A DNA stretch of 64,000 nt from Triatoma infestans (Eukaryota > Arthropoda > Insecta > Hemiptera > Reduviidae): NCBI GenBank assembly GCA_011037195.1, contig JAAEAF010014390.1:1-64000 (forward strand). The letters are read 5' to 3'. Position 1 is the first letter of the stretch, and each line of letters begins with the position of its first letter. The notes beneath the pieces were generated by a model, which saw only the letters and a list, made by a program, of their open reading frames with translations, did no database searches and had not been told where the DNA came from. Positions 59,520-64,000 of this stretch are shown piece after piece. The position numbers were made by a program, and so were the translations under genes.

Positions 59520-60029
59520 GAATAGAATAGAAACGGGGGGGGAGCCTCATTCCACTGCGACCTACAAATTGAGGTCTATTGTGGATCCCCTTAAGTTACA
59601 GAACAGCCCCCAGCTTTGCCCTCCTAATCAATCCTAGCAAAGCTGAGAGCGGCTCCGTCATGAAGCTTTCAGCTTCGGGATTGCCCGTCCCCAATTGAAG
59701 AAACCTAATCCTCGCCAGGCCGGCGCACTCACAAAGGATGTGCGCCGGGGTCTCCTCCTCTACCTTGCAGAATGCACTATCCGCAAGTTGTGTGGTGCAT
59801 GTGTCTATTCAGCCTACAATGCCCTGTTAGTAGACCCACAATTAACCTTATATCCCTTCGGGTTTGGCTTAGTAGGTCTTTGGTGAATTTAGGCAAATGT
59901 CTTTTAATGAAGAGCTTTGCCTGCCTCTGTCCTGGTGTTCCCTCCCACCAACGCAGACGCTGATCTTCTATCCACCCCCTGATAGAAGTTTGGATGAGGC
60001 TCCTGGACAAGCCGCAGAAGGGTTCGGCG
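59520..60029 (-). mobile_element. 5'-truncated Jockey/R1-type LINE with 8-bp target duplication
   Basis: Flanked by TATAAGTA on both sides (59512-59519 and 60030-60037). Minus-strand coding reads EPFCGLSRSLIQTSIRGWIE, RLRWWEGTPGQRQAKLFI, RRDIRLIVGLLTGHCRLNRH. After a one-base frameshift near 59772 it reads AFCKVEEETPAHILCECAGL, ARIRFLQLG, and a stop (TAA) about 59596-59598. The GLLTGHC and C-x-V-E-E-E-T-P-x-H-x-L-C-x-C motifs are the hallmarks of the RNase H C-terminal extension in many insect LINEs. A short 3' UTR ends in a TTCTA repeat. Only 510 bp, so the 5' truncation is severe. Confidence 0.9.
59596..60029 (-). pseudogene. C-terminal fragment of a LINE polyprotein (end of RNase H region and zinc-knuckle-like domain)
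   Basis: Open from the insertion's upstream edge to a TAG at about 59770, then open again in the next frame to the natural TAA. One short indel therefore separates GLLTGHCRLNRHMH from the CEEETPxH cluster. The protein end is otherwise uninterrupted, so this is a relatively young copy. The catalytic RNase H residues lie upstream and are missing. The plus-strand open frames here are shadows. Confidence 0.85.
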
Positions 60030-60766
60030 TATAAGTAAGTGAACAGCATAATTTAAAAATAAAAAATCGTAGTAAGTTCAAACAATGATATTACGTATAG
60101 AGATCTCCATGAAATTCGACAGTTAGTTAGACCTGTCAGAATTCCTCAACCGGAAGTTAACACGTTACTAATGAATGGTTGTTTCCGTTTTTTTTTGCCA
60201 TTTTCTCCAAAATGGCTACAACGATTTTCTTTAAATTTTATATATATATTTTAAACACATATATATAGATCTATCACTTTTATTTGAAACATTTTACCGA
60301 GAAACTCATTTGAGCGGGGAGGGGGTTGGAGGAGAGTGAGGTTATCCTTTCCTCTAAAAGTACTATTTTAATTTTGTATACAATTCTTTATTTCTTTATT
60401 TAAAATTCCGACTTTGAAGAAATATGGTAGTACTGGAAGTGTTGTACGACTCCAGTTTTGTACGGCCTTCTCCATAAAGACAACATCGAGTTTCATTAAA
60501 GTTGGTATATTAACTATACATACAGAGACATATCACTTTAGTTTTCTGAAGTTTTTTCTGAGAAAATTGAGATTACAGGGATTGCTAGGGGCATAAGAAG
60601 TTCGTGCTTACCATAATGAAGTCGTTTTATTAGATTTTCCCTAAATTTAACACTGAAGATTATTAGATATTTAATCAAAATTATAAGTGTGAAGAAACAC
60701 TGTCTCATATCGCTGTAACTATGTAAATTACAATAAGAGAAAGTCGTGTGAATGTATCACATCAGA

Positions 60767-61209
60767 TGTTTACTGTGCGAATTACTGGGAAGTATCAGTG
60801 CAAAATATTGTTCCTATTGTTTGGACCAGAATTAAATAAATAATTTGCGGTTTTCCAGTGAAGCATGTAATTAGACTGGGTACAAAGATAACAAAAACAT
60901 TTCCTGCATATGTTTATGTATACGTCTTTTCTTTTATTTTAACATATCATTCATATCTTATCTGGTAAAAAAAAAAAAAAAAATGCATTTTATTTTCTAT
61001 TTAAAACTAGCAGTAATTTGATATAAATAATCAAGCTTTTTCATTTATTTTTTATTCTGAAAGAATGCTTGATAGTGTTTATTTGTGCAGTTTATTTTAT
61101 GCAGCAGTTTCATTTCTTTATAATAAATTCTTCATTACGTATAAAAAAAAAGAAATATATTTATTTAAAACCACAAAGTTTAAATAAAAAGGAATTAATT
61201 TACGATACA
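60767..61209. other. AT-rich intron, no recognised element
   Basis: Poly-A at 60967-60983 and AT-rich sequence. No coding signal. Confidence 0.45.
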
Positions 61210-61397
61210 TATCTAAGTACAGTCATAGGCATCCGAAGCCTTCTCAGTGCACTTCCCTCCTCCAGACGAAAAACAGTGTTTTCTCGTTATAGGCAAGATC
61301 CTAAGAAGTGGAAATCTACGGGCAGCACTGCTGGGACTTGAAACCGGGATCTCCGCGTGGGAGTAACCAACGCGCTAATAACACTCAGCTAATCCCC
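61210..61397 (-). mobile_element. tRNA-derived SINE copy 1
   Basis: The minus strand begins GGGGATTAGCTGAGTGTTAT (A box TTAGCTGAGTG). It contains CCCGGTTTCAAGTCCCAGC (B box, canonical GGTTCGAATCC) about 50 bases on, and then a non-tRNA body that recurs at 55.4 kb. The cloverleaf is imperfect (anticodon stem does not close well), so it is a SINE head, not a tRNA gene. The plus-strand open frame 61069-61341 is not supported. Confidence 0.72.
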
Positions 61398-61819
61398 TTT
61401 CCTGAATACAATTATTAATATCCAGTATATTTTTCCAAATGACCTTGAAAGTTTTTATAATCGCGAACAGCTGATTTTTATTTTTTCTATTATACACGTG
61501 TGCGATAAAGAATATCGTATTTCTTTATTTAATCAATATAAAGTTATTTAATATAACATTTATTTTATGTTAATTTATTTTATTATTACAAAGCATACAA
61601 CTATTAAGAAACAGTAGGAATGTATGGTATGTACTATATTAAAAATAAGGGGTAAATAAGGTCCTTTTTAATAAAATAATTAAAGAATCAATTATTATTA
61701 CAGAGAATGACATAGTAGTTAATGATTTGTACCGGAAGTTTGTCAATGTATACGCTAAACTTAAGTCTATTTCGGCAGGACCTTTGTTTTATTGGCTTTA
61801 CGATTTCCATGATAGACAT
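61398..61819. other. AT-rich intron, no recognised element
   Basis: Very AT-rich; an isolated ACCGGAAGTTTGTC at 61731 may be a family trace. Confidence 0.4.
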
Positions 61820-61826
61820 TTTGTGG

Positions 61827-61868
61827 TCATCGATCCAGTTTTGGATGTTAACTATCGTCAGGATGAAT
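61827..61868 (-). ncRNA. Decayed hammerhead-like motif, left arm of foldback 3
   Basis: Minus strand: CATC, CTGACGA, T, then AGTTAACATCC instead of a paired stem II, then AAAAC, and GATG. Stem I is kept, but stem II and the GAAA box are damaged. Confidence 0.4.
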
Positions 61869-61941
61869 AGGATAACACAGAGTTGTACAGATTAAAAGTA
61901 GTTGCACAATCACTTGAATTATCACACTGTTTTATCTATGA

Positions 61942-61971
61942 CATCTTGATGATGGACGAACGTCCGGAAAC
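61942..61971 (+). ncRNA. Partial hammerhead-like motif, right arm of foldback 3
   Basis: CATCTTGATGATGGACGAAC then GTCCGGAAAC. Stem II (GGACG-AA-CGTCC) pairs with a sequence different from the other copies. The first core base is mutated (TTGATGA) and the motif is cut before stem III. Confidence 0.45.
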
Positions 61972-61977
61972 AAAAAA

Positions 61978-62640
61978 TCTGGTGTGGAACACTCACATGA
62001 CCTACTTTTACTGCTGTTAATACAATTATATATAAAATGACAAATTTTATTTAAATTTCAAATTTGGCTCATTTGTCCTAAATATAGAGGTGATGCCGGT
62101 GAGTGGGGGCAAGTAGGTGAGCAAGTAATGAGGCACCAATACTATAGAGCCAACTCCAATATATTTGGAATTTCTGCAAAACTACTTAAAATCAATTTTT
62201 TAAAGAAAAATTGTTTCAAATACCATTGCAAGTTTAAAGGAAATTGCTGTAGTCGTTTTCGAGAACATTCCAAGAACTCAAAACCTACGTATTTTGTAAA
62301 GTTCCACTTCCGGTTAACCGATTTTCTTCAAATTTCTAATTCTAGCAATTATTCTAATGTTTATTAATATTACGTAAGTGGTAGAACCATATATAAAACT
62401 GAAGTAGTACTTTAGATGAAATCACAACTTTACTGTTCCCCCCAGAACCCCCAAAAATCAGTTTTCCCGGGAAAATGTTTCATATAAAAATGATAGGTAT
62501 TTATGTGCTGATAGTCCATGAGAAAATCGTTGCAGTTATTTTCGAGTAAATCGTGAAAAACTGGAAAGAAAAAAATTCGGTAATTTCGCACTTCCGGTTC
62601 ATGTACTTCCGGTTCCGATTTCGCCCGGAAATTATTAATT
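61978..62640 (+). mobile_element. GTGTGA-family copy, 3'-truncated
   Basis: Begins TCTGGTGTGGAACACTCACA, then CCTACTTTTACTGCTGTT. It contains AAGTTCCACTTCCGGTTAAC, CAGAACCCCCAAAAATCAG and GTGATAG-type module words, ending at TTCGCACTTCCGGTTCATGT with a second CTTCCGGTT right after. The 3' hairpin is missing. Confidence 0.8.
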
Positions 62641-63419
62641 ATATTCAGAATATAGTCTTAATACTTTGACTTAGGGTATTAATTATACGTTATTAGGTCA
62701 ATTTTGAGGATCCCCGATCAATGAAATTACAATAATCTGTATTACAAGGTTTCACCATTAAAGTTGTATACAGACCTGTCAATTTGACAATCTGTCATTA
62801 ATTAATATTACCAAGGATTGACATGGTTCAATTAGGATTATGGGAGATTATGTATGAGAACGATTGTATGGGAGATTACGTATGGAGTATGTTTGGAACG
62901 ATTTACTTAAGCACAGATTAACATATAAGAAATGTTTTATGCCGGAATTGGGTAAGAAAATAGCATTACTACCTACACTGTTACTTAATCTACTTCCGTA
63001 GTTTCAACCTTCGACATTACGCCTATTTTCCAAATAGGTTTACAATCTATCAATGATATAAGTTAGTCATGGACAAAGATGGCTGGAAATGGCAAAAGTA
63101 AGTTTTTAATCATTCTAAACACATGGTCTCGGGACACCATGAATCGTACCCAGCTGCACATAACTTTGTAAATGGTAATGAACACGAATTTCTTCGGAAA
63201 TAAAACAGGTGTTTTTGGCTTATCTCCTCATTTAATGATTAGGACTCGTCAATATAAGTCGCTCAACTGCGCCACGGATACCATATTTCTGTACATCTGA
63301 CCGCGACTATTACGCCCACCTAACAGATTCAAGATTAAAAAGCATTAAATATCATTGGAAAAAACTTCAGCACTTTAATAAAACAGCTGACAAAAGAATG
63401 TACATAATAGATTTATTAG
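62641..63419. other. Intronic stretch, no recognised element
   Basis: Local duplication of ATGGGAGATTACGTATG-like words at 62838-62885. Otherwise unassigned. Confidence 0.4.
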
Positions 63420-63989
63420 AGCGGGCGCGCAGTGGCAACTTTTTGTTGCGCAACTATTTTGTCTCTGTCGCTTTCCTGTTGACTCGGTTTGTTTAAGTGC
63501 GCACACGATAGGCAACTGTTTCCTGTTTTTTTGCAGTTTTCATTTTGGTGCAATCGAATCAAAAGCACCTTGTTAAAAATGGATTTAACAGAGACAGCTG
63601 TGGTATGTTCTCTCTTGATGCGACGCAGAAAAAAATCTACGGAAAAAAAGTATTGGGTTCATCCTCTAAACTCTGTAAAATTAAAGGAAGATTTGCTCTG
63701 ATGTTTGAAGTTCTACGATGTTTCCTGAGAAATTCTTTGTTATTTTCGCATGAGCACTATATCGTTTGATGAGCTACTTGGGATTCTGAAACCTGTCATT
63801 ACACACAATCATGTATGAATAACCCATTATTAATGTGTTCATCCCTTGCTACAACCATTTTTAACAGATAATAATTACAGATAACTTAAATAAAGATATT
63901 AGAACCTATACATAAATGGCGACTGCAGACAGACTAGTGAGATGGATGAGCTGGATGGCAACTAAATTGTCGCCCGTCTGCGCAAGTTC
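63420..63989 (+). mobile_element. Internally deleted PIF/Harbinger-like transposon remnant
   Basis: Left end AGCGGGCGCGCAGTGGCAAC...TTTTGTTGCGC; right end GGCAACTAAATTGTCGCCCG then TCTGCGCAAGTTC. Read inward, both ends share GCGCAG and a GTTGC/GACAA stretch. A TAG triplet flanks both ends (63417-63419, 63990-63992), consistent with the 3-bp duplication of this superfamily. It contains only the start of the transposase. Terminal match is imperfect. Confidence 0.6.
63578..63810 (+). pseudogene. Harbinger-type transposase N-terminal fragment
   Basis: From ATG at 63578: MDLTETAVVCSLLMRRRKKS, then KKYWVHPLN. A frameshifted part (FALMFEVLRCFLRN) follows and finally, back in another frame, YFRMSTISFDELLGILKPVI then THNHV. 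KKYWVHPLN and the phrase FRMS..SFDELL..L.P.I are typical of the first 100 residues of PIF/Harbinger nucleases, before the DDE domain. The catalytic domain is absent. Two or more frameshifts and stops show it is not functional. Confidence 0.78.
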
Positions 63990-64000
63990 TAGTACAACAA

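Larger units (their letters stand above)
59372..60766 (-). mobile_element. GTGTGA-family copy, inverted, split by a LINE
   Basis: The left end TTTACTTTCTTTTACTGCTG is followed by AACAGGAAGTATTG, GTCAAATTTTCC and GTGTTTTCACCAGAAATACA. After the LINE the family resumes with GTGAACAGCATAATTTAAAA and AAAAAATCGTAGTAAGTTCA. It continues through CCTCAACCGGAAGTTAACAC and ends AATAAGAGAAAGTCGTGTGA...CACATCAGA, the reverse complement of the family 5' terminus. Confidence 0.85.
61820..61971. mobile_element. Foldback element 3, decayed, hammerhead-like arms
   Basis: The left arm 61820-61890 (TTGTGGTCATCGATCCAGTT, AACTATCGTCAGGATGAATA) and right arm 61919-61971 (TTATCACACTGTTTTATCTA, GACATCTTGATGATGGACGA) are homologous, inverted copies of the arms in foldback 2. 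The right arm stops inside the ribozyme motif, where a GTGTGA-family copy begins (61978). Confidence 0.72.

Noticed and set aside
59777..60049. Plus-strand frames 59695-59963 as separate genes
   Set aside because: They are shadows of the minus-strand LINE coding sequence.
61320..61397. Possible functional tRNA gene
   Set aside because: A and B boxes are present but the anticodon stem does not close, the acceptor stem is not paired, and the sequence runs into a body shared with 55.4 kb; it is a SINE.
1..64000. CRISPR arrays, bacterial operons, riboswitches, phage genes
   Set aside because: No regularly spaced repeats with unique spacers, no ribosome-binding sites with tandem genes; exon structure and transposons show a eukaryotic nuclear genome.

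Overview
This is an AT-rich, intron-dominated stretch of an animal nuclear genome. It is almost certainly an insect and possibly a hemipteran, although nothing in the sequence fixes the order. No prokaryotic gene organisation is present. Microsatellites, poly-A/T tracts and degraded transposons fill most of the window, and the long open frames are mostly chance or transposon-derived.

Host gene: I recognise two coding exons on the minus strand, at 57010-57125 and 977-1146. They have good splice sites and join in frame (phase 1 at the shared junction). Their conceptual product matches the conserved middle of the ZNF395/ZNF704/SLC2A4RG family, called Glut4EF (GLUT4 enhancer factor) in Drosophila. 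The landmarks are a Lys/Arg-Ser start, MDECTAALVLM, LSCSPHSP, SGTPSPP and an acidic then lysine-rich end. The zinc-finger exons should lie beyond base 1 and the 5' exons beyond base 64000. Nearly everything between is a single intron of 55,863 bp.

Intron content: The dominant component is one dispersed family, which I call the GTGTGA family. It has more than 30 full or partial copies in both orientations. A full copy is about 1 kb, with a hairpin at the 5' end, an inverted-repeat hairpin at the 3' end, and a duplicated internal module of about 295 bp. Other elements sit in or beside these copies: an RTE-like LINE (12687-13400), a Jockey/R1-type LINE with an 8-bp target duplication (59520-60029), and a hammerhead-like element (42845-43038). 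Further LINE remnants are at 17930-19140, 22420-23340, 24490-24935, 44215-44785, 45620-46235 and 50930-51060. DNA transposon remnants are a mariner C-terminus (32690-33061), a PIF/Harbinger remnant (63420-63989) and a MITE with long terminal inverted repeats (6118-6625). Two tRNA-like SINE copies are at 61210-61397 and 55349-55500.

Most interesting signal: Four elements (23352-23606, 34769-35031, 42845-43038, 61820-61971) carry hammerhead-ribozyme-like cores. Three of them are foldbacks with one core per arm, pointing in opposite directions. The sequence of the putative stem II differs between copies while its pairing is kept. This matches the ribozymes known from Penelope-like element terminal repeats and retrozymes, but here without any protein-coding part.
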